The notes beneath the pieces are model-generated. The model was not told where the DNA came from. It did no database searches and saw nothing but the letters and a program-made list of their open reading frames with translations. From the NCBI GenBank assembly GCA_022376925.1, contig JAIOJX010000027.1:15145471-15209470 (forward strand): a stretch of DNA of 64,000 bases. The letters run 5' to 3'. A program made the position numbers and the translations under genes. Origin of the DNA: Tragulus kanchil (taxonomy: Eukaryota; Chordata; Mammalia; Artiodactyla; Tragulidae). Positions 37,809 to 49,686 of this stretch are shown in pieces. Position 1 is the first letter of the stretch. The number at the start of each line of letters is the position of its first letter.

Positions 37809-39603
37809 CTGCCTACAATATAATAAACCTACAGGTCTATGGTTATTTTAAAATTTGCGTGTTATTGTTGTTAATATTCCCCCTGGAGTGCAACTTGAGA
37901 GGTATTGGTCTCCAGTTTTTTGTTTGGCTTTGAGTTTACTGAGACTAGAAAGTGAAAGAAAATTATTTTTAAGGTAATAGATTATAAATGACCTAGATGT
38001 AGACCATATGATAAGCATCATAAAACACACAGCTTTGGAATTCTTCAAACCCAGTACTTCCTCCTTGAAAGGCTTGATCATTCTTTGGTAGGATTGTTTA
38101 TATGTTCAACACAGGCTACTTTATCCAGTTCCAGCTCACAGGAGCTTCCGTTTATTTATACTTTGCTTTGCATGATGGCTTGGATGCAAAGACCTCTCTT
38201 TCAGTTGATCAGGGAGCTCTCCATCCAGGTTGAAGTCCTGACATGTCAGCTACACCTGAGAATGTTTCCCAGCTCCCGTGCCCCACAGAGGAAGAGTCCC
38301 AGGGTTTTATGTGTCCAGACCATCCCAGTTCTTATAAACCCGTGTGTGTGACAAGCACTGTGTCCACCTTCTGTGCCAGTCATCCGGTCTGGCTCTCTGA
38401 AACCCGTGAAGGCACTGGTTAGATGTGGTAGTTGTATCCAAGGTAAATACAGTGAAGAAAATGCCTCTCTTCTAAATTATAAAGGTAGTGGGTTTTCGTT
38501 TATTAAAGGGTTCTATCATCGTGACGTTTAAGGCAGCAGTGACGGGAGCACGGAAAATGATAGATAACGCCCAAGTTACGTCTTTGTGACTTTTATATTT
38601 TGAGGGATGGGAGAAGTGAGGGCAAAGGATTTGCTTTTCAAATAATGTGTTTCTCAGGTTAACAAAGTTATTGTGGATTCTCTGCCGTGCCGACAGATGT
38701 TAGGGGAGCCTGCAGTGTTGTGTAGGGCAAAAAATTGATGATTGTCTCTGATTTCTTTGCTACCTTTATAAAATCTATATATGTTTGCAGAAAAAGCAGT
38801 CTAGAGGAATTTATCACCTACACAGCATGAGTTATTCATAAATAATAGGTGCACATATATGAGCAAGTTATTTTTGAGACAAACTGCCTACAATATAATA
38901 AACCTACAGGTCTATGGTTATTTTAAAATTTGCGTGTTATTGTTGTTAATATTCCCCCTGGAGTGCAACTTGAGAGGTATTGGTCTCCAGTTTTTTGTTT
39001 GGCTTTGAGTTTACTGAGACTAGAAAGTGAAAGAAAATTATTTTTAAGGTAATAGATTATAAATGACCTAGATGTAGACCATATGATAAGCATCATAAAA
39101 CACACAGCTTTGGAATTCTTCAAACCCAGTACTTCCTCCTTGAAAGGCTTGATCATTCTTTGGTAGGATTGTTTATATGTTCAACACAGGCTACTTTATC
39201 CAGTTCCAGCTCACAGGAGCTTCCGTTTATTTATACTTTGCTTTGCATGATGGCTTGGATGCAAAGACCTCTCTTTCAGTTGATCAGGGAGCTCTCCATC
39301 CAGGTTGAAGTCCTGACATGTCAGCTACACCTGAGAATGTTTCCCAGCTCCCGTGCCCCACAGAGGAAGAGTCCCAGGGTTTTATGTGTCCAGACCATCC
39401 CAGTTCTTATAAACCCGTGTGTGTGACAAGCACTGTGTCCACCTTCTGTGCCAGTCATCCGGTCTGGCTCTCTGAAACCCGTGAAGGCACTGGTTAGATG
39501 TGGTAGTTGTATCCAAGGTAAATACAGTGAAGAAAATGCCTCTCTTCTAAATTATAAAGGTAGTGGGTTTTGCGTTTTATTAAAGGGTTCTATCATCAGT
39601 GAC
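37453..39603. repeat. Direct duplication 13 (37453-38525 / 38529-39603)
   Basis: Offset 1075-1076. One G fewer at the start of the second copy; several bases fewer at the end of the first. Overlaps duplication 12. Confidence 0.95.
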
Positions 39604-40137
39604 AATTTTTTGTTTTTTTAATGCTTTAAGAATATAGCTATCTAAACTTGCTCAGCTAACTTCATAAAATCAGTTACTTAGCAAATTCACACTGGGTCTT
39701 AGTTTGCCAAGCCTTCCAAAGGAAGGTTACATAAAACTGAGGCGTTCAGCTGCCGTCTCTTGTACAGCCAGCTATCTAATAATTGTAATTTATGGCAAAA
39801 TTGTAACAAAATTACTATTTTTTCTTTGTGGTTAATGATACCTCATCTGAGAATTCTAATACCTAAAGAGCTTATCCTTAAAGGTAAAGATGACTTTGTA
39901 CCATAAAATAACCCTAGAGCCATTCTCTAGGGGTTTTATTTCCCTCCTTTTTTTGTCATATTCTTTCTAAGCTTAGTTTTGGAATTACTTTGGATACTTT
40001 GTTTCCTTAGAACAAGGTTTCAGTTTGGAGGTCTACAATTCCTACATTGTGATCATTGTCTCAGTGAAGTTCTTTTGTTTTAAAAGATTCATGGTAACAC
40101 AAAATGTATTTTACTGCTACAACTAAAATGTATTTAT

Positions 40138-40143
40138 AATAAA
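40138..40143 (+). promoter_or_regulatory. Distal poly(A) signal AATAAA, HELZ
   Basis: AATAAA followed by a T-rich stretch (40151-40175) at the end of the SINE-free region; a Bov-tA SINE appears 290 bases later. Best candidate for the main 3' end of HELZ mRNA. Confidence 0.5.
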
Positions 40144-40429
40144 ATGCCTTTTTAATAATTTGGAGATCTGTTTATTCCCTGTGATCCACTGTCCTCTGCT
40201 TCCTTTCAAGGTCAAAGGTCTGACAGAAGCCAAGCACTTTGATTTTATTCATGATGATAATCAGTAAAACCAGCTGAAGCAGCAGAACTAAATATTAATT
40301 TGTAAAACTGTGACTTTAGTTTCCAGAAATTTGCTACTTGAATCTGAATTAAAGCAGTAGCAAAGGCCTAAAAGCTTCAAGTGTTCCCTCAAAGTCTAAA
40401 CAGCATCAGCCCTTTTCAAATTAAAAACG

Positions 40430-40612
40430 TAGCCCCGGTGGCTCAGTGGTTGCCTGGGAACCCACCTGCCAACGCAGGAGACGTGGGTTTGATTCCTGGG
40501 TCGGGAAGACCTCCCCAGAGGAGATAAGAGCAGCTCACTCCAGGACTCTTGCCTGGAGGAGAATCCCATGGACAGAGGAGCTTGGTGGGCTGCAAGAAGT
40601 TAGTACAACTGA
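40430..40612 (+). mobile_element. Bov-tA SINE
   Basis: Reads gccccggtggctcagtggtt, gtgggtttgattcctgggtc, ctcttgcctggaggagaatc and ggagcttggtgggctgc. First transposon after the HELZ 3'UTR. Confidence 0.85.
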
Positions 40613-43286
40613 GCACAAAGAGAAGAGGAGAAACACTTATGAATTGCTCTTAACAAGTCCCTTGTTAATGCTGGGCTTGTGCAGCCCAGAATTTATTTCA
40701 GAACTTGTAAGCCTGGTTGATGTCAGCATATCGCAGGGTATAATAATACCCTCCACAGTGATGTATGGCGAGCAGGAAACTACTCCCACTCCTACCCCTC
40801 CCTGTGCCCAAAATCACGGTCTTGTTTTTGTGGGAAATAGTTCTTTGCATGTGCCATAATATGATTTTGCGAAGCATTAACAGGTCACAGAATGCTTTGG
40901 GTGCTCTAGCTGTTTTATTTGTAACATCCCATGCATGTGGCACCGTAGATCTAACTTGAATATACTGCGCTTCGAGTTTGCAAATGTTGGAAGATAGGAC
41001 CGTCAGCCTTTTGTAAGGGCAAGTTGTAATTCTTTCTTGCTGCAGTGAATTACATTCAAGCTAGGTATCTTTCTTTTGAGTTGGTCTGATCCAACATAAA
41101 TCATCTCTGGGTTGTGCAAAGAAACACAGTTCTTTACATAGGGATCAAGCGGTTTTGGAGGACTCCTTAGGCTGTTAGCCACTTTACAGGAAGTGACCAA
41201 GGCGCAGTCATCAGTGGGACAATGCAAATAAGACTCTCGGGTGTTGCTTCCTGTGCATTGTTGGTGCTCTCTGAAGCATTTTTTCTGAGAATAAAAATCA
41301 GTAGGAAGATGTAATGTCCTCAGAACTGCAAGGCAGAAGCACTCTAGATGGAGTGCGGGTGAGGCAGGAGAATGGCCGCTCGGCTTGGGGAGGGAGTGTG
41401 GAACAGGTCTCGGTGGCACCGGAGCCGGAGAGCCCTGAGTCTGTGATGGCCTCTGCTGCCCGATGCACACAGCGGTGCTGTCCTCACGGACACGTCCCAA
41501 ATGGACAGCTAGCGTCTCCAGGTGTGAGGACCCCATCTTGACTGTGTGGCCTCAGCTCCACCTCACCCCACTGCCTGTGGCCAAGCGGCCTTTCTGAAGT
41601 CAGTCTGATGGTGCTGCTCTTTCCGAGAAGTCCTTGTGTGTTTCCTGTCGCGCCCTAGATTTCTTACATGGACTTTGGGCACTGCACACAGTGCCCCAAA
41701 TCAGACTGCTGCCCTTCCTTCCCTGGATGAGCCATGTACCTTCCTAGCTTCTCTGCTCAGCTGGGAGCACACCCTTCAGCACCCAGGCGCCCCCAGGGCA
41801 CTCTGGGGACCGCTACTTGATTGTTCAGTCCCACGCTCCCCAGGTGGAATGAGCTCCCTTTTCCTCTGTGCCTCCCTCAGGGCCTTATGCCTGCGTTACC
41901 ATCTTCTGGGTTTACAGAGCAGATCCGGGGCTGTCCGCTGAGCCAGCTCGGGGGTGTGATTCAGAGAAGAGCTTAAGGACTCCCTCCCCTCCCTACAGAT
42001 GCCCTTTGCCCATGCGCTGCAGCCAGATGATGGCAGCTGGTGGGAGTGACGGCCGGGGGTGCAGCCGCGTTCCCTCCCACTCCGCGGCGATCTCCCAGCA
42101 ACGACAAAGCATAGCAGTCACCACGGTTTCATGTCTTCCAGGCGTCACCGGTGGTTGGAAGCTTTGGTTTGATAGCTTCACCATGGTTACGTCAGGTTTG
42201 ATGGGTGCTGCCTACAGCATCTCCTGGTCTGTAGGCATAAACCTACCATGCAGACTTCTGAGAAAGTGAGGAAATCCCCCTTTATCTGAAGCTCTGGTGG
42301 ATTTGAGGTCCGCAAAGGGAGATAATTAAGTTGAAGGGGAGCTGCAGCTTGCAAAGTCTATGGTGCTGGCACACTCTTAGCTCAGTAAAGCAAATACCCT
42401 GTAAATTGGTTTGGACCATTATTTTTCGGGAGACCGTAGCTAATTCCTGAGAAGAGAGGGTGCTAGTGTGGGGGTGGGATGAACCAGCCAAGGCCTGGAA
42501 GGTGGGCGCGGCCGGCTGGCCTCATAGCGCACCCTCTGGGCTCCCCTGCAAATGAGCCAGAGGAGAATGTGGTTGTATGGCGTTTGCTTGCTGGTGGAAC
42601 AGAAATGTAATTCAAGGCGTCTGCTGATGGGCCTTCTTGAGCTGAGCAGAAGCCAAAAGGAAAGGGCCTTGAAGGTGGGGCGTGAGCAGGTGGCTGCTCT
42701 CTGGGCGCACTCTTCAGATACGCCTGCGGCTAGGTCTCTCTGCTTGGAGCCCGGACAGGCACGCGTTTGTTTACAAAGTTAAGCAGAAGTGAGTGCTCTT
42801 AGCTGAGTCTCCTCTTCAAAGTTTTGGGGAGCCAGTCCTCTTAGTTGGCTGATTGGGCGTAAAGTGAGCAGTCTGACTTGGGACCGTGTAAGCAAGCAGG
42901 CTTCGTCGCGTGGGTCAGCCCTCTTCCCTGTGAGCCTGTGGGCCGGCCATCCCTAGCCGTCGTGGGAGATCGTTTTCCAAGGACTAGGGGCAGGGGGTGG
43001 CTTCCGGATGACTTGGGCACACTGCATCTACTGTGCACTTCATTTCTATTATTATTACGTCAGCTCTACCTCAGATCATCAGGCACTAGATCCCGAAGGG
43101 GATCGATGCTCATAAAGGCCTTTTAAGACCTAGGTAATTCCTGCTGGGTTGGTTGTGCTGACAGGGTGAAAGACACAGTGTTTTGAAAAAAAAAACTGTG
43201 CTGTTGTGTCATTAAAGGTAGTTTTGAATCATCCAGCAAAGCCCTTGCAGAAACCTGTGTGTTCCTTTTTAAAAAATGAAACTGTG

Positions 43287-43602
43287 GGCTTCCCTGGTGG
43301 TCCAGTGGGTAAGGACACCGCCTTGTAGTGCAAGGGGTGCCAGTTCGATCCCTGGCCTGGGAAGATCCCACGTGCCGCGGAGCGGCTGGACCCATGTGTC
43401 CAATGACCGGGCCGGAGCTCTGGAGCGCATGTGCCCAGAGCCGGTGCTCTGCGACAACAGAGGCCACTGCGATGGGAGGCCCACACGGGCCAAAGAACAA
43501 AGATGGATGAAAATGGACAAATGAAAGACCAATAGAAGTGGCCCGCCTGCTCCCCTCCCTCCCCACCCTACCCCCCTCAAATAAATAAATAAATCTTTTT
43601 AA
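43287..43602 (+). mobile_element. CHR-type SINE
   Basis: Target-site duplications aaaaatgaaactgtg (43272-43286) and aaaaatgaaattgtg (43603-43617), one mismatch. Intact box B and AAAT tail. Confidence 0.9.
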
Positions 43603-44699
43603 AAAAATGAAATTGTGCTAGTTTCAGGTGCGTGGCAGACACCTGTCTGTTGAAGGCTGACATGCTTTAGCTCAGAGAGCCGTCTTGTCCAGGCCATGCA
43701 GCCCTGTGCTCTGCTGCAGTGCGTCCAGGGGCTCAGGCCAGCACGGGACAAGCCACACTGGCGGTGGGGCCCCCAGGCCGGGGCCCAGGGCCCAAACGAG
43801 CCCCAGAAGCCTGCTCACTGCACTTCCTGCCGCTTCTCGGTCGCATCTTGGCACGCTCTCCCCTGCCCTCGCCTGGCCACACACTGGTCCGACGCGCTGG
43901 CCCTCCCCAGAGGCCTGTGTGCCGCACACTATGTCCAGTGTTGACCGGGTGGGGGAGAGTCTCGCTGCCAGTGTGACTCAGAGGAAGATGTAATCCAGTG
44001 AGGCCCGCGTGGGGAGCCACACGAAACGGGGCAAGAGCTGGAAATACAAGCACAGTGTCAAGAACACGCTGGGAAGAAAGCATGGATTTTGCCCAGAGGG
44101 TTTGGAAGACATGGCATGTGTTGCGATGTCCACCTGGGCCCTGGGGAGTAAGGACTCCAGCAGGTCCTGAAAGGGCTCCGCCAGGGAACTCACCTGAATC
44201 TCGCAGCACTTGTGCTTTATTTTAAAATCGCCAACTATATTGAACTCTAGGTCAGGAAGGACAGACAGGTCCATAACCTACTCCTGGTTTTGTCCAGAAC
44301 CGGGTCATGTGTCCTGGCTCAGCACAGGCCATACTGGGGGGACAAGTCAGGATAACGGTCCCCACGACGTCCGCATCCTGACCCCAGTAGCCGATCTTTC
44401 TGTGGAAAGGGGGCTCTGCAAGGGCGTCTGAGGGGAGAGCTCAGCCTGGGTCATCCGGAGGGACCTGTGTGATCAAAGACCCTTTTGGAGGGAGGCAGGA
44501 CAGAGTCGAGGAAGCAGGGGCTCTGTGGAGACAAGCCGAGGCTGGAGGGATGGAGCCACACCCAAGGGTGGCAGGTGGCTCTGGGAGCCGGGAGAGTGGT
44601 GAAGCAGGTTCCCACCTGGAAACTGCAGCGGGAGCGTCCCTGCGGCCTCCTCGGTCTGAGCCTCTCCAGACTCACTTCACACTCCCTGCCTCCCTGCTT

Positions 44700-44912
44700 T
44701 GTTGTTTAGTCTCTCAGTCGTGTCGGACTCTTTGTGAGGCCATGGACTGCAGCATGCCAGGCTCTTCTGTCCATAGCATTCCTGAGGCAGGACTACTGGA
44801 GCGGGTCGCCATTCCCTTCTCCAGGGGATCTTCCCGACCCAGGGACTGAACCTGGGTCTCTTGCATTATTGCAGGCAGACTCTTGACTGTCTGAGCCACC
44901 AGGGAAGCACCT
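44700..44912 (-). mobile_element. Bov-tA SINE, antisense
   Basis: Reversed Bov-tA: ctctcagtcgtgtcggactc, then catggactgcagcatgccag, ending ctgagccaccagggaagc. Confidence 0.88.
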
Positions 44913-47615
44913 AGAGTGGTTAAATTCACAGAGACACAGCGGAGATGGTGCTTGGAGGGGCAGAGAGCGAGGGTTGTTTAAAGGGGCAGAGTTCCTGTTT
45001 GGGAAAATTAAGAGTCATGGAGATTAGCTTCAGAGTGTGTGACATGGCACATCTGGACACTCAGAAATAATCAAGGTGGTAATTCTCATGCTGTGCATAT
45101 TTTACCACATTTTTTTTTGAATCGAACACTTAAATGTTATTTATCTTGATTGAATTGCTAGTCCTGGCTCTGCCACCTTCCTTGCCTCATGGCATATGAT
45201 TAATTCTGAAAAGGTGAGAATGTGAACGCGTTATGGAACCTCAGGGTTTGACGGCGGTTCCGCTCACATCTGTCCAGCGGGGAACTAGAAGCCGTGGGCT
45301 TCCAGGGCTAACTGCCCGCCTCCGAGCTAGTGGCGCTGCCCGAGCCCCCCAAGCATGCCCTGGCTGAGCTCTGTACCCGAGGATGCGACACCTGAATCCC
45401 ACGCCTTCGTCCCGGCACCCTACCGGCGAGCCTCACTGAGCAGACGGGGGACAGGAAGGCGTCTGCCCCTCATGGTTTGGTTGACCTCTTTGTTCTCCAG
45501 CTTCGGGCTCTGCTGTTTCGCTTCGCCGCGCTGTCCTTTCTGCGTGGAGGCTGGTGTGGACATGAGGCTGCCTGACTGCCCAGCCCTGGTTGTGGAGCAG
45601 CTCTCGGCGTGCTTGCACGTCTCTGGAAAGAGTTAAACTCTGGGAAACCAAATGCACTCTGGGATGGGGTGGATTATTCTGTGGCATTCCATTCAGACTG
45701 AGTTTGGGTGCTAAAACCACAGCTATCTACGCTGGAAATACAAAATGCACACCAGTCCAATTCTGTTAAAGGTAATAATAGTTATAAAAGCAGTGACAGT
45801 GAACTCCAACCGGGAGCGTGGTGGGGTTGAGAGCACATGCCTTCTTTCTTGCTCACGTGCGGCTCCGGCTCGCAGGCTGGCCCAGACTCTGCGTGGCCCG
45901 CTCTGTCTCGCAGACGAGGCCGCTCTCAGGTTCTGTCTTTGTTTCCCGGGAATGCAGGCCTGGGCAGCCCTCATGCCTCCTGAGCTGCTCACCTTGGCCC
46001 TTTTGGCTTCACAGCCATGCCCCGGGCATGGACAGCTTCCCCAACTCAAAAGAGGGCTGGAGGGGGCTCTGTCCATCCTCCCAGGCGCGGCCCAGACCCC
46101 TGAGATGTCGGAGAGTGACCTTCACCAGCCCCACAACTGCTACCCAGACGCCCGAGAACCCTCTCCTCCCCTGTAAACTGTCCTCAGCAGAAAGATGGCG
46201 TCTCCGTCCCCTCGCTTTACAGATGAGAGCAGCTAGGGCTGAGTAGGCTGGTTGATGAGAAAAGTCACTTCAGAGCAGGCGTCAGCAGACATTCTCACCA
46301 GGGACCAGACAGGAAATACTTCGGCCCTTGCAGGCCCGGCAGCCTTAACCCTGCCGGGAAGCAGGAGGCAGCCGTCAGGGGGCGTGGCTGCATCCTGGCG
46401 GATTCTCTCCTGGACCAGCCTCCTGCCTGGCTCTCCCAGTCCCCTCCTCCACCCAGCCTCGGCCTGGAAGGATGCACATAGACACTAACATAGTCTCTAA
46501 CCGCTCAAGCCCACATCCCCAGGACGACCCCAGACCCCCGTAAACTGTCTGCCTGAGAAAATCCAGGGCTGCTTAAGAACGCTGCGGTTTGACCAGCCCA
46601 AACCTGAAGCGGGCCCTGGTCTCCCAGGTTGTGTGCGGTCAGCACCTAGCTGGATCGCCCCGAGTTAGACGGGTTCAGAGGCCCCCGTGCTCCCACTGCT
46701 GGACGGCCCTCTGCACCTGACGCTACAGCACCCTGCCCCTCCCGCCCTCACCCTGTAAAAGTCCCGGCCACCTTGGGGTGTAGAGCTCAGTTCCCGTTGA
46801 AATAGATACTAATTAAAACCTGTTCCAGCCATGCTGCCCGTAGCTTTGTTTATCTCTGACAGTTCTGATCAAACTTTAATTATAGATACTGAAATTTGAC
46901 TTCCGTGAAATTTTCACATCATGAAATCTTTTTCTTCTTTGGTTTTTCTTAACCATTTAAAACTATATAAAAAAAAAAACACTCTTAGCAAGAGACAGGC
47001 CCCAGACTGACTCACAGCCAGTGGCTTGCCAACAAGTGCCTGCAATAGCGGGCTGGACAGGCCTCCCAGGGCAAGGGGCCAGAGGTCTCTCTGTTGGGAG
47101 TCTGTCTTTCCGGCCCCCAGGGTCTGGCTCCCGGGCTGGGGGCAGGGGTGGCTTGAAGACAGAAGAGCGTAAACTGAGACACTCTGGGCGGCCCTTCGTG
47201 TCTGGCTGCCGAGTCCCTCCCCGTGATGTTCTCTGCAGAGCGTCCGAAACCAGACCCTTAGGGCCGCGCGGCTGCAGTGCTGGGTCAGCACTGGGATGCC
47301 TTGAGCGCCAGGAGCTCTGGAAATAGCCCTCCTTGTTTTTCACACCCTTGCCTATCCAGACGGCCTCTGGTTTCTCCAGAAGACAGCCCAGGGCCCAGAG
47401 TTAGATACTGAGATAGACACTGAGTTAGAATTCAGAGACTAAGTCTGGTGGGTAAACAGACCCTCCGTGCCCACAGTGCCACAAAAGTCCTTACCGCCTC
47501 CCCTGGTGCTCTGCCTTCATTTCTCCTCTGAGTCATGCGGGTTCCCCGGGGCTGTGGTCAGAAACCCAAGCGATTTCTATGCAAGGCCAAGGAAAAAGGC
47601 AAGTTTCAAAGAGTT

Positions 47616-47621
47616 TTTATT
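47616..47621 (-). promoter_or_regulatory. Poly(A) signal of CACNG1
   Basis: AATAAA on the - strand (TTTATT on +) 370 bases beyond the CACNG1 stop. This gives a compact 3'UTR of about 0.4 kb (47990 down to about 47595). Confidence 0.6.
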
Positions 47622-47990
47622 TCTAAACCACAGTCGGACCAGTTAAAAAGTGCTGTGGGGCCTCCCTGAAGCTAAGGAGGGGATGTTCGGGTCAGCAGGA
47701 AGGAGAGGGGCTGGTGAGCCACACCGCTGAGCACCCGGCACAAGCAGGTGAGCCCAGAGGACAACGGGGAGCCTCGGCGGAAGGCGGCCCCTCTCCAGGC
47801 TCCTGCGGCCCTCCCACCCGCGCGGGTCCGGAGCACGCGGCCACCTGCCGGACTCACGCAGAACCACGGGGACGCGACAGCTGCGCTGCAGTGTGGGCAG
47901 GTGGGAAGACGCACCCAGGCTCCCGCCGCCTCCTAGAAAGTTCCAGGCTCGGCTTCCGGAGGCGCAGCCCCGAGGGCCCGGGGCCCAGGC

Positions 47991-48217
47991 CTAGTGCTCC
48001 GGCTCTGCGTCCATGCAGGACTCCCAGGGGTTGCGGGGCATCGGCGGCAGGGAGAAGAGCAGCAGCGCCAGGCCGCCGAGGAAGAGGAGGACGAAGGCGG
48101 CGCAGGCGCAGGCGAAGGACCAGGAGTAATAGTACTCGATCCAGACCGTGTCCTTGCTGTCGATCATGCGCTTCACCGACTGCCGCATGACCTCCACCGA
48201 CACGAAGATGCAGAGAC
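47991..48217 (-). CDS. CACNG1: CACNG1 exon 4 (coding part), C-terminus
   Basis: Read on -, the exon follows a CAG acceptor (48220-48218) and encodes (G)LCIFVSVEVMRQSVKRMIDS, then WIEYYYSWSFACACAAF, a fourth membrane segment rich in Leu/Gly, and the terminus NPWESCMDAEPEH before TAG (47993-47991). It contributes the end of membrane segment 3 and segment 4 (about residues 180-205) of the four-pass claudin-like gamma-1 subunit. Both termini of this family are cytoplasmic. The final residues match the human protein as I remember it. It lies in a CpG-dense stretch, which creates long but meaningless frames on both strands. Confidence 0.97.
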
Positions 48218-48747
48218 CTGGGGGGACAGCCGGACTCAGGCCACGGCTCTGCTGGGGCTCCGTGCAGGTCTGAGGTGGCGACCGGCCTTGGCCCGGCAGG
48301 GGGCAGCAGTGAGGAGTAGGGGGTGGGGAGGGGCTGGGAGGGCAGGTGGGGGCCGCTGGGAGCGGAGGGCAGGGGGCAGTGGAAAGCTGGGGCGGGAGGG
48401 ACGGGGAGGGTGGGGGCGTGGGAGTTGTTGGGGGCGGAGATCAGCCTGAGACAGAGGCCCCAGGGGCGAAGCTGCAAATGCCAGCCCTTGGCCCTTCACG
48501 GCTTTTATTCCTTCTTTCATTAGTAAGTGCTATTTTAAAATTAAACTTTTATTAGTAAGCAGCATCCTCACTACCTGGAGGATTGAGTCTTTGTAAGAGG
48601 TAGACAAGCCACTGAGAAATACTTGCTCCTGGCCCCACCAAACGCAGGCTGGGGCAGGATCCAGTGGCCCCTGGGTGGAGCCTGGGGCTTTGAGAGTGCG
48701 GCTGGAACATCCCCAGATGTAGCGCCCCGACGGGAGCGCCGTCCTAC
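48218..48747 (-). other. CACNG1: CACNG1 intron 3
   Basis: GT donor at 48747-48746 (GTAGGA) and CAG acceptor at 48220-48218. It is G-rich on + with many short GGG tracts at 48297-48435. No inserted element is seen. Confidence 0.9.
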
Positions 48748-48885
48748 CCGCAAAGGCGTAGAACATGGAGGCCGGCCTCAGCAGGTAGTCCCGCTTCTTC
48801 TGGAAGGACAGAAGCACGCAGACGGTCCCCAGGATGACGAAGCCCAGGCTGAAGATGGCGATGGCGGCCGCCGAGATGCTGTACT
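48748..48885 (-). CDS. CACNG1: CACNG1 exon 3
   Basis: The 138-base exon lies between a CAG acceptor (48888-48886) and a GTAGGA donor. It encodes (E)YSISAAAIAIFSLGFVILG, completing membrane segment 2 (about residues 106-129), then the cytoplasmic QKKRDYLLRP link and SMFYAFA, the start of membrane segment 3. Phase is 2 in and 1 out, matching both neighbours. The sequence is nearly the human one from memory; identity is certain. Confidence 0.97.
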
Positions 48886-49611
48886 CTGCGGCACAAGAGG
48901 GCAGAGACGCCGGGGTCTCAGGAGGGGCTCGTGAGCCTCTGGACCTGTCGCGGGCTCCGGCTGGGCCAGCAGGCAGGTCAGCGACTGCACGACATTCTGT
49001 CCTCCCCACTTCCCAGGTGAGAACACTGAAGGCCAGAGCTTAAATCACTCCTTTGGAGTGGCACGTGGCTAAGGTGTGGGGCCAGGATGCCCACACCACC
49101 TCATTCCTTCCCCAGGTCTTCCAGGCACCAGAATGAAGGTCCTCCTTCCAGGGGTGTGCTCCAGGGGTCCCTCATCTGTCTGTCAGAGGCCCCCCTCGAT
49201 TCTCAGGGGGTGAGTTACAGGGAGGGAGGGCTCGGGCCCACTCCCCACAGACTGCGCTGTGGGACCTGGAAACCATCACAGGCGCGTGTGTCCTCGTTCC
49301 GCGCTCAGGGCTCCCGTCACCACAGCTTCACTTGGACTCCGTTGGAAACGCGGGCTGCTCGTGCCCTTGGGCGCTGGCCTCGGGCAGTGCTGCTTTTACA
49401 CACGGGAGCCCTGACGCAGACACTTCAGGGGTCCGCAGGTGCGGGCTGCCCTGCGGGTGGCACGACGGCAGCGCAGCACAGGCTTCTGGAGGGGCTGCGT
49501 GTCGCCGGGCGGGAGCTGGGCTTTCGTTCTGCTGGTTCCGCAGCTCAGCAGCAAGTGGCAGAAGCCACTTTTCCTCCTGTCCCTTCTCTCCCGCCCGCCC
49601 CTCGGGCTCAC
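48886..49611 (-). other. CACNG1: CACNG1 intron 2
   Basis: GTGAGC donor at 49611 and GCCGCAG acceptor ending 48886. Unique GC-rich sequence with no repeat recognised. Confidence 0.9.
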
Positions 49612-49686
49612 CTTTCTGAGTGGTGACTTCGAAGATCTCCGAGGTCTCGCCTGGATTAAAATGCCTGAAGTAGGAACAGTTTTTCT
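49612..49686 (-). CDS. CACNG1: CACNG1 exon 2
   Basis: The 75-base exon lies between TTTGCAG (ending 49687) and GTGAGC (49611). It encodes (E)KNCSYFRHFNPGETSEIFEV, ending TTQK, part of the large first extracellular loop. NCS at residue 81 is an N-glycosylation sequon, conserved with human as I recall. Phase fits exons 1 and 3 exactly. Confidence 0.97.

Larger units (their letters stand above)
27132..40160 (+). other. HELZ: HELZ 3'UTR (long, apparent length inflated)
   Basis: After the stop there are about 13 kb of AT-rich sequence in which I recognise no SINE or LINE, in sharp contrast to the introns and to the flank beyond 40430. Duplications 9-13 account for about 5.4 kb; collapsed, the UTR is about 7.6 kb, agreeing with the very long 3'UTR I recall for human HELZ. 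It ends near a polyadenylation signal at 40138. The end is inferred, not shown by transcripts. Long ORFs inside it are in duplicated or GC-rich pieces and look fortuitous. Confidence 0.7.
40161..47594. other. Intergenic region between convergent HELZ and CACNG1
   Basis: About 7.4 kb separate the two 3' ends. It holds a Bov-tA SINE (40430), a CHR-type SINE (43287), an antisense Bov-tA (44700) and otherwise unique, increasingly GC-rich sequence. No open frame here resembles a protein I know, and no conserved splice-linked set was found. No duplication of the 1.1-kb type occurs here. Confidence 0.7.

Noticed and set aside
33538..39603. A regularly spaced repeat array suggesting a new biological system
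   Set aside because: Units are unrelated in sequence to each other; each is only a copy of its neighbour. The pattern matches tiled assembly pieces, not a satellite or CRISPR-like array.
47854..48477. 207-residue - strand frame over CACNG1 exon 4
   Set aside because: Wrong frame relative to the conserved C-terminus; a shadow caused by high GC.
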